Assembly (NCBI RefSeq): GCF_965279055.1
Contig: NZ_OZ257125.1
Span: 1,984,001 to 2,048,000 of the forward strand
Source: Hydrocarboniphaga sp965279055
GTDB taxonomy: Bacteria; Pseudomonadota; Gammaproteobacteria; Nevskiales; Nevskiaceae
Direction of reading: 5' to 3'
DNA: 64,000 nucleotides
The notes below the pieces were generated by a model that searched no databases, was not told the DNA's origin, and saw only the letters and a list, made by a program, of their open reading frames with translations. How positions within the stretch are numbered: position 1 is the first letter of the stretch; the number at the start of each line of letters is the position of its first letter. A program made the translations under genes and the position numbers. This document shows positions 8,664-18,444 of this stretch, one piece after another.

Positions 8664-11531
8664 ATGAAACTCTGCCTTTACGCTGCGGCCGTCGCGGCCG
8701 CGCTGATGACCTCCTCCGCGTTTGCTGGCAGCTACACCCGCAGCGACAACGGCATCGTCGTCAAGCCCGACAGCGGTGCGGCTAAGGAAATACGCCTGGA
8801 GCTGGTCGGCGACTCGATCATTCACGTTCTGGGTGTCGACGATCCGACACGCCAGCAGCTGCCGTCGCTAATGGCCGTGGTCAAGCCCGAAGGCGCGTTC
8901 ACGATCACCGACGGCAAGGACACCGTCACGCTGAAAGCCGCGAAAGCTTCGGCGCAGGTCAGCCTCGTCGATGGCCGCATGCGCTTCTTCAACGCCAAGA
9001 ACGAGCCGGTGCTCGTCGAGGAGCAGAGCGCGATCACGCCGGTAACGATCGAGGGCAAGCCCTACGTCGCCACCCGCGCGCAGTTCAACAAGGGGACGAG
9101 CGAAGTCTTCTACGGCCTCGGCCAGCACCAGAACGCGCAGATGAATCTCAACGGTGAGGACGTCGAGCTGCGCCAGCACAACATGGACATCGGCATTCCG
9201 TTCGTCGTGTCCGACCGCAATTACGGCCTGCTGTGGGACAACAATTCGGTTACGCGCTTCGGCAATCCGATCCGCTTCGGTCTCGCCAGCCGCGACCTCA
9301 AGCTGAAGGCGCTTGATGGCTCGACCGGCCTCACGGCGAAATACTATGCCGACGGCAAGCTGATCCTGACCCGTGTTGAGCCGGATATCCGTTATCAGTT
9401 TCTGTCCGACCTGCCGAAATACTGGCCGGCCGATCCCGCGCTCAATGTAAAAGGCGGCAAGAAGGTGAAGGTCGTCTGGGAGGGCACCATGAGCTCCGTC
9501 GAACCGGGCGTGCACAAGATGCGCCTCTATTCGTCGGACTACGCCACGCTGAAGGTCGACGGCAAGACCATCTACGATCGCATCTGGCGTCAGGGCTGGA
9601 ACGCCTGGTACCACAACTTCGAGCAGTCCTTCGCCAGGAACAAGCCGATGAAGCTCTACGTCGAGTGGGAGCCGGCGGGCGGCATGATCTCGCTACACCA
9701 CTCGAATCCGGAGCCGGCCGCCGACCGGCATTCGCTGCGCTTCGCATCGGAAGCGGGTACCGGTCTCAACTACTACTTCATCTCCGCGGACAGCATCCAG
9801 GGCGCCATCGCCGGCTATCACCGTATCACCGGTGCGCCACCGATGATGCCGAAGTGGGCCTACGGTTTCTGGCAGTCGCGCCAGCGCTACGAGACGCAGG
9901 ATCAACTGCTGGGTGTGCTCAAGACCTATCGCGACAACCAGTGGCCGATCGACAACATCGTCCAGGACTGGTTCTACTGGCCGGAAGATCAGTGGGGCAG
10001 CCACACCTTCGACCCGATCCGCTTCCCCAATCCGCAGAAATTGGTTGAAGAGGTTCATAAGCAGAATGCCCACATCATGATTTCGATCTGGGGGAAGTTC
10101 TATCCGAACACCGACAACTACAAGGAGCTGGACGCCAAGGGCTACATGTGGCGTCGCAACGTCGAGCTTGGCGACAGGGACTGGGTCGGCAAGGGCCATC
10201 TGAACACGCACTACTCCCCGTACAACCAGGAAGCGCGCGATATCTACTACCGGCAGATGAAGAAGGGCCTGGTCAATTACGGCTTCGACGCCTGGTGGAT
10301 GGACAACACCGAGCCGGACGTGCGTTCGAACACCAGCCCGGAAGAGTTCGACGAACTGATCACGCCGACCCAGATGGGCCCCGGCGCGCTGGTACACAAC
10401 GCCTACGCGCTGATGAACACCCAGGCCATGTACGACGGTCTCAAGGTGGATCAGCCCGACAAGCGCCAATTCATCCTGACCCGCTCGGGCTTCGCGGGCG
10501 TGCAGCGTAACGCCGCCGCGCTGTGGTCCGGCGACGTGGTCGGCACCTGGCCGAACCTCTACGACCAGATTTCGGCCGGTGTGCAGACGGGCATTTCGGG
10601 CGTGCCGAACTGGACGCATGACATCGGCGGTTACGCACAGGAAACTCGCTTCCTTGGCAAGGATGTCGCCGGTCTGCAGGAGAACCGCTCCGGCGGCGGC
10701 AACGGCACCGTGGAAGACCACAGGGAATGGCGCGAGCTGAATCAGCGCTGGTGGCAGTTCGGCGCTTTCTCGCCGCTGTTCCGCTCGCACGGTGAAGGCG
10801 TCAAGCGCGAGATCAACGAGATCTCGCCCGAAGGCTCGCCGATGCGCGCCAACATGGTCTGGTTCCTCCAGCTGCGCTACCGCCTGATGCCGTACATCTA
10901 CTCGGCGGCGGCCGACAGCCATTACGAATCGGCGCCGATCATGCGCGGCCTCGCGCTCGACTTTCCGAACGATGCCAAGGGCAAGGACGTGAAGGACGCC
11001 TACATGTTCGGCAAATCGATTCTGGTCGCGCCGGTCTACCGGTACCAGGCAACTTCGCGCAGCGTTTATTTCCCGGCAGGTGCCGACTGGTACAACGCGT
11101 ATACCGGCGAGAAAGTGCAGGGCGGTAACTCCCAGACCGTGGCCGCGCCGCTCGACCAGATACCGTTGTTCGTCAAGGCCGGCGCAATCCTGCCAACCGG
11201 GCCGGTCACGCAGTACGTCGATCAAAAGCCCGATGCGCCACTGACGCTTTACGTCTACACCGGCGCCAACGGCCGCTACGGTCTCTACGAGGACGATGGC
11301 GTGTCCAACGGCTACCAGAAGGGCAATTTCACGCGCATTGCGTTCGCCTACAACGACAAGACCGGCGAGCTCAGCATCGGCGCGCGCACCGGCCGCTACG
11401 ACGGCATGGTGTCGAAGCGGAGCTTCCGTGTGCGTTTCATCAAGCCGGGCGTTTCAACGCTGAAGGACTTCGATACGTTTGATGCCGAAGTGTCCTACAG
11501 CGGTCAGCCGCTGACGGTGAAGCGCAAATAG
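8664..11531 (+). CDS. GH31 alpha-xylosidase with PA14 insert
   Basis: 955 aa exported enzyme; signal peptide 1-22 ends at 'SSAFAG'. Domains are an N-terminal beta-sandwich, a PA14 domain inserted at about 222-347, a GH31 barrel, and C-terminal beta domains. The nucleophile is D547 in 'WWMDNTEPD' and the likely acid/base is D624 in 'WSGDVVGTW'. The PA14 insertion at this place is the hallmark of the Cellvibrio-type xyloglucan-oligosaccharide alpha-xylosidase, where it extends the active site for longer substrates. The gene lies 14 bases after GH35 and 20 bases before macA-like. An alpha-glucosidase role is the main alternative, but architecture and neighbours favour alpha-xylosidase. Confidence 0.92.
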   Translation: MKLCLYAAAVAAALMTSSAFAGSYTRSDNGIVVKPDSGAAKEIRLELVGDSIIHVLGVDDPTRQQLPSLMAVVKPEGAFTITDGKDTVTLKAAKASAQVSLVDGRMRFFNAKNEPVLVEEQSAITPVTIEGKPYVATRAQFNKGTSEVFYGLGQHQNAQMNLNGEDVELRQHNMDIGIPFVVSDRNYGLLWDNNSVTRFGNPIRFGLASRDLKLKALDGSTGLTAKYYADGKLILTRVEPDIRYQFLSDLPKYWPADPALNVKGGKKVKVVWEGTMSSVEPGVHKMRLYSSDYATLKVDGKTIYDRIWRQGWNAWYHNFEQSFARNKPMKLYVEWEPAGGMISLHHSNPEPAADRHSLRFASEAGTGLNYYFISADSIQGAIAGYHRITGAPPMMPKWAYGFWQSRQRYETQDQLLGVLKTYRDNQWPIDNIVQDWFYWPEDQWGSHTFDPIRFPNPQKLVEEVHKQNAHIMISIWGKFYPNTDNYKELDAKGYMWRRNVELGDRDWVGKGHLNTHYSPYNQEARDIYYRQMKKGLVNYGFDAWWMDNTEPDVRSNTSPEEFDELITPTQMGPGALVHNAYALMNTQAMYDGLKVDQPDKRQFILTRSGFAGVQRNAAALWSGDVVGTWPNLYDQISAGVQTGISGVPNWTHDIGGYAQETRFLGKDVAGLQENRSGGGNGTVEDHREWRELNQRWWQFGAFSPLFRSHGEGVKREINEISPEGSPMRANMVWFLQLRYRLMPYIYSAAADSHYESAPIMRGLALDFPNDAKGKDVKDAYMFGKSILVAPVYRYQATSRSVYFPAGADWYNAYTGEKVQGGNSQTVAAPLDQIPLFVKAGAILPTGPVTQYVDQKPDAPLTLYVYTGANGRYGLYEDDGVSNGYQKGNFTRIAFAYNDKTGELSIGARTGRYDGMVSKRSFRVRFIKPGVSTLKDFDTFDAEVSYSGQPLTVKRK

Positions 11532-11551
11532 GATTTGGCGAGCATACGCAG

Positions 11552-12781
11552 ATGAGCTTCGTCAAATCGATGTCGGTTCGCTACGGTGCTGTGGCGATCC
11601 TGGTGCTCTTCGCAGGCGCTGCTATCAAGTGGCAGCTGCTTTCCGCCTCAGCGCCACCGCAATACCTCACCGCGGCGGCGGAGCTCGGCGACGTTGAGCA
11701 GACCGTGCTCGCCACCGGCACTCTGGCGCCGTCCGAGTTGGTCAACGTCGGCGCGCAGGTGTCCGGCCAGGTCAAAACGCTGGAAGTGAAGTTGGGAGGC
11801 AGAGTCGCAAAAGGACAGGTGCTGGCGATGATCGACTCGGCGCCGCAGGAAAACGCCTTGCGCAATGCCGAAGCCGCTGTCGCGCAGGGGCGCGCCCAGC
11901 TCGCCGCGCAGAGCGCCACGCTCAAGCAGTCCGAGCTCGCGCTGAAGCGCCAGGCGGCGATCCTGGCGGCGAAGCTCGGGACCGAGGCCGACTATGAGGC
12001 CGCCGAGGCCGCCGCCGATACGGCGCGCGCCAATATCGCCGCCACCCAAGCGCAGATCACGCAGTCGGCGATTGCCGTCGACAGCGCGCGGGTCAATCTC
12101 GCTTACACCAAGATCACTTCGCCCATCGCCGGCGACGTGATCGGCATCCTCGTCAAGCAGGGCCAGACGGTCAACGCGGTGCAGATGGTGCCGACCATCG
12201 TCAAAGTCGCCAAGCTCGACACGATGACGGTCAAGGCGCAGATTTCGGAAGCCGACGTGATCAAGCTCCAGCCTGAGCAGACCGTCTATTTCACGACGCT
12301 GGGCGACCCCAACCGCCGCTACTACGCGCACCTGCGCTCGATCGAGCCGGCGCCGGAATCGTTCGCCAACGAGACATCCAACTCCAGCAGTTCGAGTTCC
12401 AGCAGCTCGACCGCGGCGGTCTACTACAACGCGCTGTTCGAGGTCGCCAATCCCGAGCGCAAGCTGCGCACTTCGATGACGGTGCAGGTCAATGTCGTGA
12501 TCGCGCAAGCCAAGCAGGTGGTCACTGTGGCGTCGAGTGCGTTGCAACCGGACGCCGACAAGCCCGCCACTGCCGAACAGCCGGCGGCCGACGCCGGTAA
12601 CTGGGCCACGCTCCGCGTGGTCGACGCCGCCGGGCTTGCAAAGCCGCGCCGCGTCAAGGTGGGCATCGACAACGGCATCAAGGCGCAAATCCTGGACGCC
12701 CTGGCACCCGGGGAACGCGTCGTCATCAGCGATGCGACCGACGCCGCCGCTGCCGCCGGGCAGCCGAAGATCGGCGGGTAG
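11552..12781 (+). CDS. macA: MacA-like periplasmic adaptor (membrane fusion protein)
   Basis: 409 aa HlyD-type adaptor that links an inner-membrane ABC transporter to a TolC-type channel. An uncleaved N-terminal membrane segment (about residues 11-32) precedes a lipoyl/beta-barrel part, an alpha-helical coiled-coil hairpin rich in Ala/Gln (about 90-175), and a second lipoyl half from about 190. A run of nine serines flanked by Asn/Thr at about residues 275-285 lies in the beta-barrel region and is probably a flexible loop. The stop is followed by macB after 7 bases. It sits 20 bases after the alpha-xylosidase gene in the same orientation, which is unusual company for a MacAB system. No TolC homologue is in the window. 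Confidence 0.88.
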   Translation: MSFVKSMSVRYGAVAILVLFAGAAIKWQLLSASAPPQYLTAAAELGDVEQTVLATGTLAPSELVNVGAQVSGQVKTLEVKLGGRVAKGQVLAMIDSAPQENALRNAEAAVAQGRAQLAAQSATLKQSELALKRQAAILAAKLGTEADYEAAEAAADTARANIAATQAQITQSAIAVDSARVNLAYTKITSPIAGDVIGILVKQGQTVNAVQMVPTIVKVAKLDTMTVKAQISEADVIKLQPEQTVYFTTLGDPNRRYYAHLRSIEPAPESFANETSNSSSSSSSSSTAAVYYNALFEVANPERKLRTSMTVQVNVVIAQAKQVVTVASSALQPDADKPATAEQPAADAGNWATLRVVDAAGLAKPRRVKVGIDNGIKAQILDALAPGERVVISDATDAAAAAGQPKIGG

Positions 12782-12788
12782 CGCCGGC

Positions 12789-14747
12789 ATGGCCGCACCT
12801 CTGCTCGAACTGCGCCAGCTGCGACGCGAGTTTCCTGCCGGCGACCAGACCATCGCGGCGCTCAAGAGCCTCGACTTGACGATCGAGGCCGGCGAGATGG
12901 TGGCGATCATCGGCCAGTCCGGTTCCGGCAAGTCGACGCTGATGAACGTGCTCGGTTGCCTGGACCGGCCCACGTCCGGAAGCTACCGCGTCGCCGGCCG
13001 CGACACGGCGACGCTGGCGCCCGACGAGCTGGCGCAGCTGCGCCGTGAGCATTTCGGCTTCGTGTTCCAGCGCTATCACCTGATCGGCGATCTGGACGCG
13101 GTCGGCAACGTCGAGGTGCCGGCGATCTACGCCGGCCGCAATCGCCTGCAGCGGCGCGAGCGCGCCGGCGCCTTGCTAGGCCGCCTGGGCCTGGGCCATC
13201 GCCTGCATCATCGTCCCAACCAACTGTCCGGCGGCCAGCAGCAGCGCGTCAGCATCGCCCGCGCACTGATGAACGGCGGCCAGGTGATTCTGGCCGACGA
13301 ACCCACTGGTGCGCTGGACCGCGAGAGTGGCGCCGAGATGCTGGCGATTCTCGAGACGCTGCATCACGAAGGTCACACGATCATCATCGTGACCCACGAT
13401 CCGCAGGTCGCAGCCCACGCCGGCCGCATCATCGAGCTCAGCGACGGCGAACTGGTGGCCGACCGTATCAACGGCAGCAGCGGCGAGGCCGCACGTCCGC
13501 CGCGGCCAGTGCCGGCGGTGAAGCTCGGCGCGCGCAGCCTGCGGGCTTATGCGGACCAATTGGTCGAAACGCTGCGGATGACGCTCGTAACCATGGCCGC
13601 GCATCGCCTGCGCACGTTCCTGACCATGCTCGGCATCATCATCGGTATCGCCTCGGTCGCTTCGGTGGTGGCGCTCGGCGAGGGTACGCGGCGGCAGATT
13701 TTGAACAACATCAGCGGGCTCGGCGCCAGCACGATTTCAGTCCATCCGGGCAAGGGCTTCGGCGATCCGCGTGCCTGGAGCGTGCGGACCCTGACCGCAC
13801 GGGACGCCGACGCGTTGGCGCAGCAGAGCTACATCGAGGGCGTGACACCGAGCGTCTGGGCCAGTCCGACGCTGCGCTACCGCAACATCACGTCCAACGC
13901 GTCGGCGCAAGGCATCGGCGAGCAGTCGTTCCGCGTGCTGGGATTGAAGACGCTGCGAGGCACGACCTTCTCCGCGGCCGACATCAGCGCCCGCAGCCAG
14001 TCCGTGGTGATCGACGAGATCACACGCAAGGCACTGTTCACCGACCAGCAGGATCCGATCGGCGAAGTCATCCTGATCAACACTTTGCCTTGCCGCGTCA
14101 TCGGCGTGGTCAAGCCCGCCAACTCGTCATTCGGCAGCAATCAGACCCTGACCGTGTACCTTCCGTACACCACGGTGCTCACCCGCTTGCTGGGACAGTC
14201 GCACCTGGGCAGCATTTCGGTGCGCATCCGTGACGACGCGCCGGTCGGCATGGCGCAGGCCGCCATCGAGAAGCTGCTCAGGAAGCGTCACGGCCGCCAG
14301 GATTTCTTCCTCTTCAACGAAGACGCCATCCTCAAGTCGATCCAGTCGACGACGCTGGCGATGTCGCTGCTGATCTCCTCGATCGCCGCGATCACGCTGC
14401 TGGTCGGCGGCATCGGCGTGATGAACATCATGCTGGTGTCGGTGATCGAGCGAACCCGCGAAATCGGCATCCGCACCGCCGTCGGCGCGCGTCGCAGCGA
14501 CATCATGGCGCAGTTCCTGATCGAGGCCGTGATGATCTGCCTGATCGGCGGCGTGCTCGGCGTGCTGCTGGCGCTGGGCATCGGTGCGCTCTTCTCCAAT
14601 CCCGATGCGCAATACCGAATGGTGTTCTCGCCCTCGGCCATCGCCATCGCGTTCGCGTCGTCGACCTTGGTCGGCATGGTCTTCGGCTTTCTGCCGGCGC
14701 GCAATGCCGCGCGGCTCGATCCTGTCGACAGCCTGGCGCGGGAATGA
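12789..14747 (+). CDS. macB: MacB-like ABC transporter, ATPase-permease fusion
   Basis: 652 aa, close to the usual MacB length. The N-terminal ATPase has Walker A 'GQSGSGKST' (42-50), signature 'LSGGQQQ' (about 146-152) and Walker B 'VILADEPTG' (about 164-172). It is followed by the first membrane helix near 275, a long periplasmic domain, and three C-terminal FtsX-type helices. The ATG at 12789 is chosen over an upstream extension because the ABC domain begins there and it leaves a 7-base gap from macA. MacAB systems use mechanotransmission to expel macrolides, peptides or lipoprotein-like substrates from the periplasm. Its substrate in a glycosidase operon is not evident. Confidence 0.9.
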   Translation: MAAPLLELRQLRREFPAGDQTIAALKSLDLTIEAGEMVAIIGQSGSGKSTLMNVLGCLDRPTSGSYRVAGRDTATLAPDELAQLRREHFGFVFQRYHLIGDLDAVGNVEVPAIYAGRNRLQRRERAGALLGRLGLGHRLHHRPNQLSGGQQQRVSIARALMNGGQVILADEPTGALDRESGAEMLAILETLHHEGHTIIIVTHDPQVAAHAGRIIELSDGELVADRINGSSGEAARPPRPVPAVKLGARSLRAYADQLVETLRMTLVTMAAHRLRTFLTMLGIIIGIASVASVVALGEGTRRQILNNISGLGASTISVHPGKGFGDPRAWSVRTLTARDADALAQQSYIEGVTPSVWASPTLRYRNITSNASAQGIGEQSFRVLGLKTLRGTTFSAADISARSQSVVIDEITRKALFTDQQDPIGEVILINTLPCRVIGVVKPANSSFGSNQTLTVYLPYTTVLTRLLGQSHLGSISVRIRDDAPVGMAQAAIEKLLRKRHGRQDFFLFNEDAILKSIQSTTLAMSLLISSIAAITLLVGGIGVMNIMLVSVIERTREIGIRTAVGARRSDIMAQFLIEAVMICLIGGVLGVLLALGIGALFSNPDAQYRMVFSPSAIAIAFASSTLVGMVFGFLPARNAARLDPVDSLARE

Positions 14748-14801
14748 ATGCCGGCATGTGTAGTAAGCCCCGATTTTGAAGAGTAGGAACGAGACCGAAC
14801 A

Positions 14802-17153
14802 ATGAACAGGCTGCTCAAGTTATTCCCGCTGGCTTTCGCGCTGTCGCTGTTTGGGTGCAGCGATCCGGTGACGGCTCCGTCTGCACAACCAGCTCCCGGC
14901 AATTCGGCGCAGCCGGCGGCGATCGAATACGCGACGCAGCAGGTCATCGTCCCCGGCGATTCTGCCGAGGTGATCGCCGAGAAGGCCGCGAAGGTCCTGC
15001 CGCGGCCGAACCAGAGCGCGTGGATGCGACTGGAGCAGACGTTCTTCCTGCACTTCGGCCCGAACACTTTCCGTGGCCTGGAATGGGGCGACGGCCGCGA
15101 GGATCCCGCAGTTTTCAATCCAACCCAGCTCGACGCCAATCAATGGGTCAGCGCCGTGAAGGGCGCGGGCGGCAAGCTGATGATCCTCGTTGCCAAGCAC
15201 CACGACGGGCTTTGCCTGTGGCCTTCGCGCTACACCGACCATTCGGTTGCCGCGAGCCCCTGGCGCGGTGGCAAGGGCAACCTGGTGCGCGAAGCGGCCG
15301 ACGCGGCGCGAGCGCAGGGCGTCAAGCTCGGTGTCTATCTGTCTCCGGCCGATCTCTACCAGTTGCGCACCAACCCCAAGAATCCGAAGGGCTACTACGG
15401 CAACGGCAGCAAGAAGCTTGCTTCCACGATTCCGACGGATCCCGCCAGCTTCCACAGCGAGCCGTCCAAGGGGCGTACGTCGCCCGCTGGCTCTGAAAGG
15501 TTCAGCTACGAAGTCGACGACTACAACCGCTACTTCCTCAACCAGCTCTACGAACTGCTCACCGAATACGGGCCGATCTCCGTGGTCTGGTTCGACGGCG
15601 CGAATCCCGATCCCAGCGTTGCGCAAACCTATGACTACACGGCGTGGTACGACCTGATCCGCCGGCTGCAGCCCGAGGCCGTGATCTCGGTCAAGGGGCC
15701 GGACGTGCGCTGGGTCGGCAACGAAGGCGGTGTCGGCCGCACTACGGAGTGGAGTGTCATCCCGTTGCCGCAGGCGCCCGAGCAGTTCACCTGGCCGGAT
15801 CAGTTCGGCGACCTCGGTAGCCGCGCGAAACTCACGCCCGGCTCCCACCTCTGGTGGTATCCCGCCGAGGTCAACACGCCGATCCTTTACGGCTGGTTCT
15901 GGGCCGAGGGCAAGCGCGTCAAGAGCCCTGCCAGCCTGGTCGACTACTACTACACCTCGGTCGGCCGCAACGGCGTCATGCTGTTCAATCTCTCGCCGGA
16001 TACGCGCGGCCTGATTCCTGACGACCAGCTGGCGGCGCTCGACAAAATGACTCAGGTCGTCAAGGAAACTTTCGCGCAGGATCTCGCCGCCGGCGCCACG
16101 TTCACTGCCGACAGCGCGAATCCGGCCAACGCTCCTGCGCTCGCCCACGATGGCAATCTCGATACCTGGTGGGAAGCGGCCTCGGGTCAGCACGCAGCCA
16201 CATTCACGCTCACGCTGCCCGCCGCCGTCACTTTCGACGTGGTATCGCTGCAGGAGGCCGTGGACCATCGCAGCCAGCGGATCGAATCCTTCGTCATCGA
16301 AACCTGGAGCGATGGCGCTTGGAAGCCGGTTGCGGCCGTCGAGGAGCAGACCACCGTCGGTCTCAAGCGACTGCTGCGCCTGGTCGTGCCGGTCACCAGC
16401 GACCGCGTCCGCGTGCGCATCACCGGCTCGCGGCTCGAACCCACGCTGGCGGAAGTCGGCCTGTTCAAGCAGGCGCTGCCCGCGGCGCCGATCATTGCCG
16501 AGCGCAACCGCGACGGCCTGGTGAGCATTACGCACCCGTATCCGATGCCGATCCTCTACACGCTCGATGGCTCCGAGCCCACCGCGCAATCGGCCGTATA
16601 CCTGTCGCCGATTCCGCTGCCGCGTGGCGGCACCGTCAAGGCCGCGGTCAGGACCGCCGAGGGACGGGTAGGGCTGTCCGAGACCCGGACCGCCGTCGGC
16701 CTCGCGCCCACCGGCTGGAAAGTGCTGACCGAGCCAGCCGGCGCGGAAGCTGGATTCCCTGCCTCCCAGGCGATCGATGCTGAGTCGAACACACTGTGGA
16801 AGATTCGGGCGAAGACCGGCGATGCCTCACGCCCCAGTCTCGCGGTCGACATGGGCGGCGTGCGGCGGATCGCCGGCATGGGCTACCTGCCGCCTCAGCA
16901 GTGGAACTCCGAAGGCGTCATCGACCGCTACCGCTTCGAGACCAGCCGCGACGGTACCCATTGGACCGTGCAGGTTGAATCGGGCCACTTCGGCAACGTC
17001 CGCAACAACCCGATCCTTCAGGAAGTCCGCTTTGCGACTGTAGAGGCGCGCTTCTTCCGCTTCACCGCCCTGCATGATGTGAACGACAACGGCTGGGTCA
17101 GCGCTGCGGAAATCACCGTGCTGCCCGCGATGCCGGAGACTCTGCAGAGATAA
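14802..17153 (+). CDS. GH29 alpha-L-fucosidase, lipoprotein, with two F5/8-type domains
   Basis: 783 aa. A lipoprotein signal peptide ends at the lipobox 'LFGC' (C19), so the enzyme is membrane-anchored. The GH29 barrel spans about 60-420, with 'KHHDG' and the nucleophile D265 in 'VVWFDGANPD'. Behind it lie a discoidin-like (F5/8 type C) domain at about 430-560, a chitobiase-type Ig-like segment ('LYTLDGSEPT') at about 575-640, and a second discoidin-like domain at about 645-775; these probably bind carbohydrate. Would release alpha-L-fucose (or L-galactose) from xyloglucan or pectin side chains. Follows macB by 54 bases and ends at a convergent terminator-like repeat. Confidence 0.9.
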   Translation: MNRLLKLFPLAFALSLFGCSDPVTAPSAQPAPGNSAQPAAIEYATQQVIVPGDSAEVIAEKAAKVLPRPNQSAWMRLEQTFFLHFGPNTFRGLEWGDGREDPAVFNPTQLDANQWVSAVKGAGGKLMILVAKHHDGLCLWPSRYTDHSVAASPWRGGKGNLVREAADAARAQGVKLGVYLSPADLYQLRTNPKNPKGYYGNGSKKLASTIPTDPASFHSEPSKGRTSPAGSERFSYEVDDYNRYFLNQLYELLTEYGPISVVWFDGANPDPSVAQTYDYTAWYDLIRRLQPEAVISVKGPDVRWVGNEGGVGRTTEWSVIPLPQAPEQFTWPDQFGDLGSRAKLTPGSHLWWYPAEVNTPILYGWFWAEGKRVKSPASLVDYYYTSVGRNGVMLFNLSPDTRGLIPDDQLAALDKMTQVVKETFAQDLAAGATFTADSANPANAPALAHDGNLDTWWEAASGQHAATFTLTLPAAVTFDVVSLQEAVDHRSQRIESFVIETWSDGAWKPVAAVEEQTTVGLKRLLRLVVPVTSDRVRVRITGSRLEPTLAEVGLFKQALPAAPIIAERNRDGLVSITHPYPMPILYTLDGSEPTAQSAVYLSPIPLPRGGTVKAAVRTAEGRVGLSETRTAVGLAPTGWKVLTEPAGAEAGFPASQAIDAESNTLWKIRAKTGDASRPSLAVDMGGVRRIAGMGYLPPQQWNSEGVIDRYRFETSRDGTHWTVQVESGHFGNVRNNPILQEVRFATVEARFFRFTALHDVNDNGWVSAAEITVLPAMPETLQR

Positions 17154-17154
17154 G

Positions 17155-17274
17155 GCCTTCTCCCCTCTCCGGGAAAGGGCCGAGTGGAAGGACTCCCCCG
17201 CGATGAGCGGGCCTTGGCTCAGACGGCGACTCCGTCATTCGCCCTTCGGGCGCCTTGTCCCGGAGGGAGAAGGC
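17155..17274. repeat. Long inverted repeat between convergent genes, likely bidirectional terminator
   Basis: GCCTTCTCCCCTCTCCGGG (17155-17173) pairs with CCCGGAGGGAGAAGGC (17259-17274), enclosing a smaller CGCCC-TTC-GGGCG hairpin (17240-17252). The element lies between the GH29 stop and the LacI stop, which face each other. This pyrimidine-rich composition is common in extragenic repeats of xanthomonads. It may terminate both transcripts. Confidence 0.5.
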
Positions 17275-17295
17275 GAAGGCCCGCGCTGCGTATCC

Positions 17296-18417
17296 TTAAC
17301 CGCGACTTTCATCCAGCACAGGAGACCGGGCCGATCGCGAGCTGCCGCGATCGCGCCCGCTGCGCGCCGTCGTTGGCACAGGCCCGGTAGAACCACGCTT
17401 CACCAGCACGTGTCGCAACAACTGCTGGCTCGGCGGGCGCGGATTCTTGTCGCGCTGGCGGCGCATTTCCTTCAGCAGCAACTGCACCGCAGTGCGCGCC
17501 ATCGCGGCAATCGGCTGGCGCACCGTGGTCAGCGTCGGCCACAGCGTCGCGGCGATCGGCGTGTCGTCGAAGCCGGCGATTGACAGGTCGCCGGGCACCT
17601 CGATCCCCAGGCGATGCGCCGTGGCCAGCGTCGCAGCGGCCATGTCGTCGTTGGCTGCGAAGATCGCCGTCGGACGCGGACGCCGCGATAGCAGCAGCTC
17701 AGCAGCGGTCGCCCCCGACCGGTAGCTGAAGTAGCCCTGTTCCACGCCGACGCCGCTCGGGTCGACACCGGCCACTTTCAACGCATCCAGAAAACCTTGC
17801 AGGCGTTGTTCACTGACGGTCTGGTTGGGGTGCCCTTTGATGAAACCGATGTCGCGATGCCCCAGTGACAACAGGTACGCCGTCATCTCCCACGCCGCCT
17901 TGTAGTTGTCCATGCGCACCGTGGCGAAGTCGGCGCTGGTGTTGCCTGCGGCGACGGACACGATGGCGATGCCGGCCTGCTGCATCTCCGCCAGCACGCT
18001 ACGGGTCTCGCATAGCGGTGGCGGCAGGATCAGGCCGGTGGCGCCGCCGTCGAGCAGCTTGCGTAGCGCCGCGCGCTCGGAAGCGGCGTTGGCACCACAT
18101 TTCTCGATCATCAGCTGATGGCCGGTCTTGCTGCTTTCGCCGAGCACGCCGATCAGCAACTCGGACAGAAACGCGGCACTGGGGTTGCTGTAAAGCAGGC
18201 CGATGCGCAGGGATTCGTGGCCGGCGAGCCGGCGCGCGCTCGGATTGGGTGCGTAGTTCAGATCTTGGATCGCCGACATCACCACGGTGCGTGTCGCGTC
18301 CGTGACGTTGCTGCCGTTGTTGATCACCCTGGAGACGGTCATCGGCGAGACGCCGGCGCGCTTGGCCACATCGCGGATGGTCACGGTCTGCTGCATGCGG
18401 CTGCGTTGCTTCTTCAT
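17296..18417 (-). CDS. LacI-family transcriptional regulator
   Basis: 373 aa. The helix-turn-helix at about 13-34 ('TIRDVAKRAGVSPMTVSRV') is followed by the hinge and a periplasmic-binding-protein-like sensor domain. It is 27 bases after the GH78 gene and is the last gene of the minus-strand block. The C-terminal 40 residues are Arg/Ser-rich and not family-typical; an earlier natural end could have been extended by a lost stop. Probable target is the palindrome at 6738-6751 before the GH35 operon (inference), with a sugar or oligosaccharide from the same pathway as inducer. The start at 18417 has GAGGAA upstream; an alternative Met at residue 8 is possible. Confidence 0.9.
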   Translation of the reverse strand: MKKQRSRMQQTVTIRDVAKRAGVSPMTVSRVINNGSNVTDATRTVVMSAIQDLNYAPNPSARRLAGHESLRIGLLYSNPSAAFLSELLIGVLGESSKTGHQLMIEKCGANAASERAALRKLLDGGATGLILPPPLCETRSVLAEMQQAGIAIVSVAAGNTSADFATVRMDNYKAAWEMTAYLLSLGHRDIGFIKGHPNQTVSEQRLQGFLDALKVAGVDPSGVGVEQGYFSYRSGATAAELLLSRRPRPTAIFAANDDMAAATLATAHRLGIEVPGDLSIAGFDDTPIAATLWPTLTTVRQPIAAMARTAVQLLLKEMRRQRDKNPRPPSQQLLRHVLVKRGSTGPVPTTARSGRDRGSSRSARSPVLDESRG

Positions 18418-18444
18418 GCTAGGCAGTTTCCTCGGCGTAGACGG

